A stretch of 64,000 bases of DNA from Datnioides undecimradiatus (Eukaryota > Chordata > Actinopteri > Lobotiformes > Datnioididae): assembly GCA_008933995.1 (NCBI GenBank), contig WARS01000013.1, forward strand, positions 10,870,023 to 10,934,022, read 5' to 3'. The notes below the pieces were generated by a model that ran no database searches, was not told where the DNA came from, and was given only the letters and a program-made list of their open reading frames with translations. A program made the position numbers and the translations under genes. Numbering within the stretch: position 1 is the first letter of the stretch; the number at the start of each line of letters is the position of its first letter. Of the stretch, positions 12,801 through 22,390 are shown piece by piece.

Positions 12801-14844
12801 GCAGGGGCTAAAGCAGATGTGTTAGTTTTAGAGGTTGAATATCGTAATAATAATAATATAACGCAGAATTCCCAGAATGTTTAAATTTGATTTAAGTGCT
12901 ATTTCACTTTGGTCCAATGCAGGGTGCAAAGGGGGACCTGGCAAGTGCTGATGCAACGTTTTAGTCCTGGGAAATCCACAGCAATTACACTAATACAGCA
13001 CCCTCTCAGTAGCCTCATTTGTTTAGCTTCCAATAGAGCTGACCAGATGGTCCCCTGAGCCTAGTGGTCTTCCATATTCATGAGATGAAGTTTGACCCTG
13101 CACCTCTGAAGGGCTGACCTCTAGCCCCGGCCCTTTAGGACATCAATAGGATATGGAATGGGCCAGAGGGAGAAGCATCACCACCAGGCACAACAACCCC
13201 CACCCACAGTCCCATGGGTGAGCAACCGACCCCTCTGACTGAAGGCACTGGATATGTGAACACAGTGTGACTGAGTGAACATAAGTTAGAAGCGAGCCTT
13301 CACACGAGTTCCCAAGCTTTGGTGGGGGCGTTGTCTCTGGATGTGAACATCTGTCCCAACCACATGGAGTCCTATACACTGAGGAGTTTGGAGTACAAGG
13401 ACAAAGCCAAAGAATCAAACTAATGTTGTCAGACCATGTCAACAGTGTTTAAGAGCATGGCAGTGAACTTTGACCTCCCCTGCCCAACCACTAGGACCAT
13501 CAAGTGGGGTTGTCAGTGCTTTTGAAGTAAACAGAGAAACTGTAAATCACTGGTCTGCATGATCAGTGATCAGGACAGTGTCTAGTATGTTTGCATTAAA
13601 ATGACACTGGAATATCAGACTGTGAAAAACACACTGTGCTGTGAATTACAAAAACTTTTTAAACTTTTTAAATTAAAGCTCCTACAGCTGAATTAAAACA
13701 TTACAATTCCAAGGGGTAATATTAATGCAAAGCTATTGACAAAGGTTTATTCAGTTTTGTAGATCGTACTTGCTCATTCATATTTGTAAACTTTTGTGTT
13801 AAATTGATCCCATTTGCTACGAAAAGACAAAATTGTAATCAGTCCTTACATAATTAACCATTATGTAACTGTAATCAAAGTGTTAGTCTGTGAAATCGAA
13901 AAGAATTGGTCCATGGTTTGAGTTGGCTTTTAGCCGCTAGTGATAGCTTACATTGCAAGTTATTTTCAGCTAACTTTACAAACTAACCCACACCATGCAC
14001 CAAAGCAAAGGTAGAGCTAACTATTAACTGGCAGACCTTAATTCATTTACTTGCCAACGTTATTTGGCTAACTGGTAAAATTAGTTCACCATGCTAATGT
14101 TTTTCATTATACTGCTCAACGTGATGCTGGCTGACACTTCTGGGGTGTGAGTGCGAGTTTGAATCCAAGCAAATGATGTTGACTGCAGCCACGTGTGTCA
14201 TTAATATCAAGGTTTTTCAGAAAGTAACACACAAACCCTTTAAAATACAGAAAAAGAAGCATCATTATAGAAGCTCAGCCAAAACCCACCCACACAGACA
14301 TATTGTGTGACTGTGCTCCTGCTGTCAAGGCACTCATCTGTTGACATAAGTGTATAAGAAATACATGTAGCCTCTGTTTTTTATTCCAAAAGCACAGCCT
14401 GGAGCCAGTTTTAATGACTGCATCTGTTACCCCCAGTCATTAGCTGTTACTCATTCATTCAACATCACACATCACTGGTACTTTTAGTGTCTGACTTCCT
14501 GAGAATGTAGTTACCGGAAATGTACAGATCAAAAGAAAGCTAATTATAAAGAAGTAGAGTAACAGTTTCCAGGAAATTAAATTGTTACAAAGCCAAAGAA
14601 AAAAACTGTAGTGTACAGCAGAGTTTCAGAGTCATGAGTGTTGATAAAGGGTGGCGTAAGATCCTAGATCCAAGTGTGAGATCCACAATTTGACTGTCAG
14701 ACAGTTTGTGCAGGCATGTTTATTTGTCACAAAAAAACAAAAGCATTAATTGTGCTATCATTAGCTGTAAGTTAGCAGGTTGTGAGAGTAAGCCTCTGAC
14801 CAAACACCAGCAACTTTTCTCTCTAGTCTTTTTCTCACACCTTT

Positions 14845-14939
14845 GTACATTTATAGAACAGATTCACAGAGATGGGAATATTTTACCTTGAGAGAAGATA
14901 AAATGTTCCCATCTCTGTGAATCTGTTCTATAAATGTAC
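14845..14939. repeat. 34-bp perfect inverted repeat (hairpin)
   Basis: The left arm (14,845-14,878) and the right arm (14,906-14,939) are exact reverse complements over 34 bases. A 27-base centre separates them, and its ends (ATTTTACC and GATAAAAT) can pair further with one mismatch. A transcript would fold into a long, nearly perfect stem-loop. The flanks are unrelated and no terminal duplication is obvious. It could be a recent templated inverted insertion, a small MITE or a precursor of a small RNA. The symmetry is directly visible; its meaning is unknown. Confidence 0.9.
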
Positions 14940-16769
14940 TTCCCCTCAGTTTCATGTCCAATGCAAATTTACACTGATTTCATCCATCTCAAATCTCATC
15001 TCAACTAATGTTTTACTGACACTAACACTTTAATATATGGTTTCTGTGACATTCTCCCCACTGTCCATACGATGAAGAGATTTGAAGAATAAGAGAACTT
15101 GCATGACTGTGAAATATTTCATTATCTAAACTCTCTAATCGGAGCAGTGGGTAAAAATCTGTAAGAGAGAGTGTCGGAGAGTGTAGAGGCTACAATTTAC
15201 TGTCCATTCAATAATGTTCCAGTTTTGAATGGTTTAAAGTGATATGATTAGGTGAGATTATATACAGCACCACACGATGGTAGCCTCTGCTTCTTCTCTT
15301 TCAGCTGCTGCAATGGCAGAAATATCAGCGTGGTTCTTTATTACTGATTTTATCTGGGCCTATTCAGCCGCAGTAGTTTACAGAGGCTGTGTGCCGGCAT
15401 ATAGTGGAGATGAGCCAGAGTGAAGATAACACTGCACATCCATCTAACTAATTGGCTCTATAATGCAGCCAGAGGAAAAAAAACCCTCTGATTTATAGGG
15501 CTTGAGAATGCAGTTTCTCGCTTTAAAAATATCTATCCTTCTCTATCAGCATGTGGCCAAATCTGAATTTAGAGCCCATTTACCAATTAAAGAATTTGGT
15601 CCATGATCTCATTTAAGGCATTCTGTCTGCAATGCCAAGTTAATATATGCCCCATGATAGAGACTTCTATTGCTCTGGCTCATTGTGGGCATTTGCTACT
15701 TGCTGAGTGTGTATTGTAAAGCAGACAAGAGACACAAATGTGCAACCCCGGAGCGATGCCACCTCTGGCAGGCTAAAAGCCTTCAGAGAGGTTTCGTACA
15801 AAAGAGATTCATCCATATAAGCCGATTATGTTCCTCCCAGAGATGATCATGTAGCACTTTATTTTGGGTGGCCACAAATTATCCCCAAATTATGTGCACA
15901 ATGGGATCTAATTAACAATTCATTCATAATTTACGCCCTCTCTCTGTTTCTGTCCTGACACTTCACAGCTTTAACAGGGACATGGCTGGTTTCTGTGTCT
16001 CATTCACACAAACTGTGCCCCTGAGGGAATGTCACGCACAGAGCTGACATACTATCTCATGACAGAGGGTAGACAGTCCTGTCTAGGCCTGTCACACTGC
16101 TCCACACTGCCACCACGGATACATGTCAGAATTTCCACCATCACACTTGTCACAGAGATTCTTGCTACTGTCGATACAGACCTTGTCACAGGAAATGACA
16201 GCAGGGAAGATTGTGGGAAGTCAGAGTTTGATAGCAGCTGGTTTCCATGTCAGACCACAGAGAAGAACAACATAAAAGGTGAGCATGTATGCAAATATGT
16301 ACCTTATTAATGAAAAAGACAATATTGTTCACATGCAGAAAACACGATTTAACCAGTGTTTACTGTCGTAAACTTTTCCCTCAGTCCTCCATGGAGCTGA
16401 TACACAAACCTGGCATTTAGCATTAGGTGGTAAACTTTATTCTACTCTTGCACAGGCTATTGTAACACACAGCATTGTTATAGGCTGAGCGTGACAGTGA
16501 GAGTTTGTTGTTCTACAGTGAGAAAGACAATTTTTAAAGTGTGGTCCTTACCCCCAAATTAGCAACTCGAGCTCTCCTTCTCAACGTATATGTTTCTCAA
16601 GGGTCATATTACCCTGTGTATTAAACATTACCCCTTTCTAGCAAGACATAATTTGTGAAGAATTCAAAAGGATTTATTAAAGCAAAAGGGAAATACACTT
16701 GCATGCATGCTTTCTTGCATGAGATGAGAGTTAGCTCTCTTATGCCTGTCTGTTCAATATGAACCTGAA

Positions 16770-16930
16770 GTCAGCAGTGTGTTACCATTACTAGGCATAC
16801 AGACTGGAAACAGGGTAAAACAGCCAGCCATTCAGCCAGCCACAAAGTTTGTTAGTTTTAACACTTACTTCAGTTTTTTATTGATTAAACAAATTAAGTA
16901 TAAAATGTTAGTGAGCTTTAAAGTTGTTGG
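16770..16930. repeat. MITE-like interspersed repeat, copy A3 (degenerate)
   Basis: It contains ACAGACTGGAAACAGGG, then CAGCCAGCC, then GTTAGTGAGCTTTAAAG. These match, in order, the left part of copies A1 and A2. The end is diverged and the right terminal repeat is absent. Confidence 0.45.
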
Positions 16931-19680
16931 TAAGTGAACACAGGCTCTTTTATGGTTGATAAACCATCTATCAATGCTTTATAGATCACTGATAACCAAA
17001 CAAATTTCAGGTTGCCAGGTTGGTTAGCGTTCATCCTTAGTAGGTCAGTATTAGTAAAAATTCACTTCCTACAAGCAAATATGTACCTCAGTCCTCAAGT
17101 GAAGAGCACTCAAACTCACTGTGACTCTTGGGTAAAGCAATAACATGCAGGTGTGGGTGACTTTTCAGCCCTGACTAAGACTTCCGTCTCTGTTGCAGGG
17201 ATCAAGGGCGGCACAGTCGATATCCCACAGATGGCAGGGGAACAATGCAATCCACGCAGCCAGCCAATCAGTGCCTCTTGACTCATTACTGGGAATGGGA
17301 GGCCTGGGGTAAATGGGTAAAAGCACAAGGTAAGGAGGTGGTAAATGATCCCACAGCTGTAGGAACAGGAGACGCCGCATTAGCCCTGTAATGAAGCACT
17401 GAGAGGCGACAGCCTTTAGGAAGCTTTTCATTTCAGAGGCAAGTTAAAGCTGAAGGGACCGAGTGCTGCACGACACTAAAAATATCAGCGGAGTGCCAGG
17501 TATCCTTTATCACTGATATGATCCTTCAGGGTAGTTCAATCAGGTCAATACTAAATTTTGACCCCTGACCTCGACCCATAACTCCCATCAATTCATCTGC
17601 CATCTGACTGGCATGCCTCATTAAGCTCTGGAGTTGGTTTAATCAGTTTAATGACAATGAAACCATTAAGGAAAATGCATGTGCTTGTTTTGCATGCCAT
17701 TTATCATTCCAACAAACATCCTGTAGTGATGCCATTAGTTTGTCAGGGTAGATACATTCATTACATTTTGTTTACCACGGCTTCAAATGTACCCGTACAA
17801 GTACTGGTGCTTATTAATTACTGAGGCTGCAGACAAATCGGTACGAGGTTACAGTAAAGTGTTACAAATGTAGCTAAGGCTACTACACTGCAAAGGTCAG
17901 CAGTCAACAGCTTCAGTGATAAAATAGTTCTTTTATATCAAAGACTCAAACATGTACTTACATGCACACACATTTACACAAATACACACCCAGAGATCAT
18001 ACTGTATCAAGTGAAAAGAGTGACAGACCTACCTGCCAATCATGTGGCTGCTCTATGATGATTGATTGGTTCCACTTGGTGCCCCCACACCATCAGTCAG
18101 AGGGAGGAGAAACCTTCATCAATATTAATTTTTTTCTCTCATCTATATTCACATCCTCATTCATATTCATCACTGGGTACACAGAGCAGATTAGGGAGCT
18201 TTGTGTGCATTTCTGTGGATCATTGTTTGAGATGAAGAGGTGGAGGACTGCCACGGTCTCACTGACATTGACACCACTTTGTGTCTGCAGGTTGCATTAA
18301 ACTCTCCCCTGAAAAGAAACCAGACAGAACATGTTGAGGGTTGTATTGAGTTAAGGTTTATGTGCACAATTTACACATAAAACTACATAATTTTATGAAG
18401 CTTCACATTGTTTGACTATATTCGAGGTGTCAAATGTATTTTAAAAAAATCAATTCTTCCTTGTATCCATTATTTGCTATATTGCTATTATTGATTGTTT
18501 TTCAGCAGAGACAAATGAGTAGATTAATCGGAAACAACCGGTAAGTCTGAATGGGAACAAAGGAAACTTTAATTCAACTCTAATTCTTGTCAAGACAAGA
18601 AAAAATGTCATCCTCATTATGTTGTAACATGAAAAAATGGGATTTAAAAAATCATTATAGCACATTGTCCATAAAAATGTCCACCCAGTTTATGTTGAGA
18701 TATTTCACTGGATAAGTGAAAACCTTTGTTGTTAACAATGGATGAAAAGCCAGGGCATCATTAAGACATAAGGATTCATCATTTAGGGACAATGAATGTC
18801 TGTTACAAAGATTTATATTTTCAATCAAGTGGTAACTAACCAATAAAACAGCATTTTTACCCATGATGCTACCATGGCTAAAAGTATTTCAAAAATATAC
18901 AAATATATAAAGAAAACTGGAGACAATGTCAATAATTACTTCAGTCATGAAAAAATACAGTGTGTCTGTATGTGTCAATAAAACTCATCACCATTTATAA
19001 CAATTTAGATCCGACTCATGTAGAACCACTGTTGCTGTATTCCCTCTGTAACTCTCTGAGTGGAAGAAGGGTTAATCTCAGCACAGAGAAAGCCCATTCA
19101 GACAAGACTGGACACACTCGCTCTGATCATTCATTATCAGTCCTGACAAAAAATTCACTCAGCTGTCTGACTTTGATTAATAACCCTGCAGCCATACATA
19201 AAAAAAAGGTTCTTTAAAGATTGTCCAATTAATTTGCCCCATTTTGGAAAAGGTGTGTGTTTTGCCTTTGTTGTTCTTTTATTTAATGTGTAGTCCATCT
19301 CTTTCTCTTCTCTTCTCCTCCCTCTGCCTCTCCTAACCACCCCTCCTCTAATTTCCCCTTATTTCTTCCACCTGTACTGTTCATTTTCCCCCAATCAGTC
19401 TCTAATTGTCTGCTTCACACTATGAGAAAGGCAGAGATAGAGCAGTCAGCACACACACACACCTACAGACACACACACAGGCACGCGTAATGGCATAGAG
19501 AAAAGAGGAGTAGGTCTGGTAAAGCTTGTTAAAAATGTACCACTGTGTGCATCATTTTTAATGACTTTGTTCCCTCTTGCCCTCTGCTTTGTATGATAAT
19601 GCTCTATGTAATTTACCATGTGCCATACTAAATGACAAACCTTGATCCACAGTTCATACCTCATTTTTGTGTGGTTGTAC

Positions 19681-19732
19681 TGTGTGTGCATGTGTGTGTG
19701 CGTGTGTGCGTGTGTGTGTGTGTGTGCACGTG
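19681..19732. repeat. TG-rich microsatellite
   Basis: A run of TG dinucleotides interrupted by CA and CG steps. Confidence 0.9.
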
Positions 19733-20510
19733 TTGTGGGTGAAATGGGGGAAAAATAAAGTTAAAACTGCTTTTTATGACAATAGACCTAATGAGATAAC
19801 TCCATAGGCCTTGCGTTTCCCCCTTTGTCTCAGCACCTCTTTTCTGTAGGTGTGCTGTAACTGCTGTAATCAGCAGAAAATTATTTTTTCAGTTACAAAG
19901 CCTTTCTGTCTTTTCTCCCTCAGCTGAGAGAGGCAGAAAGAATAATTGCTGCCCAGGCAGCAGGTGAGAGAAGCTGCACAGGCTCTTCATGCACAGTACA
20001 AGTACAGGACACAGGGCTGTGAACAGACTCATCCTCTGAGACTGAGATACACACCTCACTTCCACACTGTACCTCTTCTCTGGCTTAATATGGTGTGTTG
20101 TGCTTCGCATAGGCATCATTTGTTGTGCCTTATAGGAGTAGGTTATTAGCAAAAATTAATAATTATCTATGATAATTATTAATAGAAAGAATATTATTAT
20201 TAATAAGAATTAATAATTACGGGGCACCACCCTGGTATCAGGGACCAATAACCACTCGAAAATCAGTCTCACAAGCGTTCGCTTACAGATATCAGTACCT
20301 GGGAGATACTGATATGCACAAGACGAACAATGAAGGTGTGAATCCGAGCACTGACTCTTTTAACCAGCCTTTACAACAACACTTGTACAAACAATGCAGA
20401 CAACTTCTCTTTAAAACATAACAGAATTTATTAAAATCAATGATATCAATTAATAATCGATAACACCTCAATCAATAGACATCCATCATGTATCTATTCT
20501 AGATTATACA

Positions 20511-20534
20511 AGTGTGTGTGTGTGTGTGTGTGTA
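20511..20534. repeat. (GT)n microsatellite
   Basis: A short, nearly pure GT run inside the proposed LTR. Confidence 0.9.
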
Positions 20535-21258
20535 TGTAAAAGAGGAGGGGTGAGGTTGCGGACGTAAGGGGGGAGAGGGAGTACGTCACGCAAGAGCTTC
20601 GGTCAGAGGAAATGACCGCGAGGTTTGAAAAAGACAACGGCTAGTGGCGTCTGTGAGCTTAGCCTGTGTGTCTCTGAAAAATTAGTTTTCACCGGTGTAT
20701 ACCCGGTGTGTATGTGCGTGTCGGTTAAAGGGGGAAAGAAGGGAAGACACAGCACATAAGAAAAATTCTTCGGGCTCTGGTCGTCAGACCGTAGTATGCC
20801 CGATCAAAGAAATATGTGAGAAATGTGACGCTTGGTCCATTAATACAAAGCGCGGGACTTGTAGTCCGTTAACTTAACTTATACAGTAAAATTGTATAGA
20901 AAACACACTTAAAACTACCTCTGCCCAAATCAAGCCTCTTACGTGCCTACGAAGCAGGGAGATGTGTGAGATCCGTCTTTGGGTCCGGCTCGGTTCCTCG
21001 GCTCGGATAACGACGGTGGGCCGTGTCGCTCTGTCGGCGGGTTGCACGGCGGGTTGCAAGGGTTGAAGAAAGACGCAGCGGTCCTTTCTTCCTTCTGCAG
21101 GTACTTTGAGCACTGGCGGCGGCGGCGTCCATGGCGGCGGCGGCCAGGCAATCCTCCGCGATCAGCGGGAAGTGGCAAGTTGGGTCTGCAGGTACTTTAT
21201 TGAGAGCGCTGGCGGCGACGGCGTCTGCGGCGGCGGCGACTCTCCTTCGGATCCGGGT

Positions 21259-21493
21259 GGAAGAAGGTTTCACTCCCTTTTACGTCGTGACTAGCTGGGA
21301 GCTAGACACGGACTGGGAGCCAGGTGGAAGAAAGAAGGTTTCACTCCCTTTTACGTCGTGACTAGCTGGGAGCCGGGTGGCAGCCAACTAGACACAGACT
21401 GGGAGCCAGGTGGAAGAAAGAAGGTTTCACTCCCTTTTACGTCGTGACTAGCTGGGAGCCGGGTGGCAGCCAACTAGACACAGACTGGGAGCC
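21259..21493. repeat. 86-bp tandem repeat
   Basis: Two 86-base units, 21,322-21,407 and 21,408-21,493, are identical by eye. Both start AGGTGGAAGAAAGAAGG and end ACAGACTGGGAGCC. A third, upstream unit (21,259-21,321) lacks about 20 internal bases. The identity of the two full units indicates recent expansion or homogenisation. Each unit contains TTTTACGTCGTGACTAGC, a potential CRE-like site. Confidence 0.9.
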
Positions 21494-21534
21494 TAGATGT
21501 GAGGGTTGGTGCAGGTAATATACCTGCAAACATC

Positions 21535-21915
21535 TGGCCGCACAGCAGGGTGCTGGCGGCTATTGTCCAATGGGAGTCCGCACCCACCGGGGGGGGGACG
21601 ACAGAGGGGGTTAGGACGGAGATAGCCTGTGCTCCTTCCTGGTCTGGCCCTTTGATCTGAGACAAATGGAGCGGGGTGTTGGTGGTTCCCGTGCCGTTTG
21701 GGGGCCAGCGCTCACCAGGGGGGTGGCCGAGCAGGTAGGGGCGGAGGTGTCCCCCACTCCTGTGTGCTCTGGCCCATAGGTCTAAGATAAGGAGCAGCCA
21801 GGATGCTAATGGCTCCGTCCAACTGGGGGCTGCACCCAGCAGGGGGGCAGCAGAGTGAATGGGGATGGAGGTGTCCTGCATACCTTTGTGACCTGGCTCC
21901 CAGGTCTTAGACAAA
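21535..21915. repeat. degenerate tandem repeat of about 120 bp, three units
   Basis: Three successive stretches (about 21,535-21,670, 21,671-21,790 and 21,791-21,915) share the same order of elements: a GCTGGTGG/GCTAATGG-like start, then a TGGGGGC..GC..CACCAGGGGGG core, then GGGGCGGAGGTGTCC, then CCTGGCTCC, then AGGTCTTAGACAAA. Divergence between units is much higher than in the adjacent 86-bp repeat. No reading frame is conserved across units, so it is not a protein repeat. Confidence 0.7.
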
Positions 21916-22239
21916 GAGAGCAGCCATTTGGTTGGTCTGCAATCTTTGATCTGTATCAGACCTCAGGTCGTAAACCTTGTCGGGGGCCTGTTGTCTGTAT
22001 GAGGCCCAACAGGTGAAAATTAGTCCACTTCGTTCAAACTGCCACCAAAGAATCAAATTCTAGTATATTTTCTATATATAAAACCATATTTCTACAATCT
22101 GATTGGCTTTCTGGCTTCCTTCATGCAAAGCCTGTTTTAAAAATGCTGCTCTAGATAGTCTTGCTCTGACATTATTAACAAACTTTGTAAACTTCTACGT
22201 ATATTTACATGCTTTAAGATCTCAGTAGGCAGGCCCCTT

Positions 22240-22390
22240 GGTTTCTAAGAAAAATCCTCAGGAAATAGATCCCTTTCCTCCTGAGCCCCATCTCTTCGGC
22301 ATAAACTCCCAGCTGCTGTCAAAGAAACTGCCCTCCTTGTGATTTTCAAATCCAGACTTAAAACCTTATTTATTCTCGCTGTCTTAAGAG
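22240..22390 (+). mobile_element. LINE reverse-transcriptase ORF remnant
   Basis: One frame from about 22,294 reads KLPAAVKETALLVIFKSRLK followed by TLF. This fits the conserved extreme C terminus of fish non-LTR retrotransposon proteins, which typically reads WN.LP...R...S...FKS.LKT.LF. The frame is broken just upstream and no further domain can be followed, so it is a short dead fragment. The family (Rex1, L2 or similar) cannot be decided by eye. Confidence 0.45.

Larger units (their letters stand above)
1501..14844. other. gene-free stretch with scattered repeats
   Basis: About 13 kb with no exon series that I can support on either strand. Open frames here are short, have no family resemblance and lack matching splice sites. 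Contents seen: an (AC)n tract at 1,947-1,966, two MITE-like repeats (about 3,440-3,675 and 5,370-5,525), one further interspersed repeat (about 6,955-7,235), (CA)n at 4,789-4,819 and (GT)n at 9,771-9,800. A GATG/GATT-rich patch lies at about 10,220-10,250. The remainder is unremarkable AT-rich intergenic or intronic sequence. Confidence 0.6.
14940..20149. other. gene-free stretch with conserved-element candidates
   Basis: No exon series is supported. The segments at about 15,460-15,950 and 17,560-17,720 have the look of vertebrate conserved non-coding elements: homeodomain-like TAATTA/AATTAA cores, balanced composition and no repeat character. This cannot be shown without alignment to other fish. 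Also present are a MITE-like fragment (16,770-16,930) and a TG-rich microsatellite (19,681-19,732). The single open frame at 16,029-16,310 has no recognisable relatives. Confidence 0.45.
20150..21500 (-). mobile_element. probable LTR of an LTR retroelement, minus strand, with short internal remnant
   Basis: Read on the minus strand, the segment ends in CCCTGATACCA, then GGG, then TGGTGCCCCG. This fits an LTR end (CA) followed by a tRNA primer-binding site starting TGG. An AATAAA-type signal lies about 190 bases upstream (plus coordinates near 20,425), which fits an R-U5 layout, and the GC-rich upstream part with tandem repeats would be the U3 enhancer region. About 70 bases of very AT-rich sequence beyond the primer site (20,150-20,220) are all that could remain of an internal region. 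No coding sequence is seen. The outer end of the LTR was not found. Its CpG content contrasts sharply with the AT-rich flanks. A non-LTR origin is possible. Confidence 0.4.

Noticed and set aside
13143-13442. Minus-strand open frame of 99 codons
   Set aside because: Cys/Trp-rich random-looking peptide without splice partners or homology that I recognise.
14845-14939. CRISPR repeat or transposon-end interpretation of the hairpin
   Set aside because: Only one inverted pair, no spacers, and the genome is a vertebrate; no flanking duplication was found.
16029-16310. Plus-strand open frame of 93 codons ending near a possible GTGAGC donor
   Set aside because: No family resemblance, no partner exons and no promoter sign.
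20874-21361. Several overlapping open frames on both strands in the GC-rich island, up to 108 codons
   Set aside because: They arise from low stop-codon density in GC-rich tandem repeats; frames are not conserved between repeat units and the peptides are Ala/Arg low complexity.
21474-21914. Minus-strand open frame of 146 codons
   Set aside because: It runs through the degenerate 120-bp repeat, with different frames in each unit and no domain.
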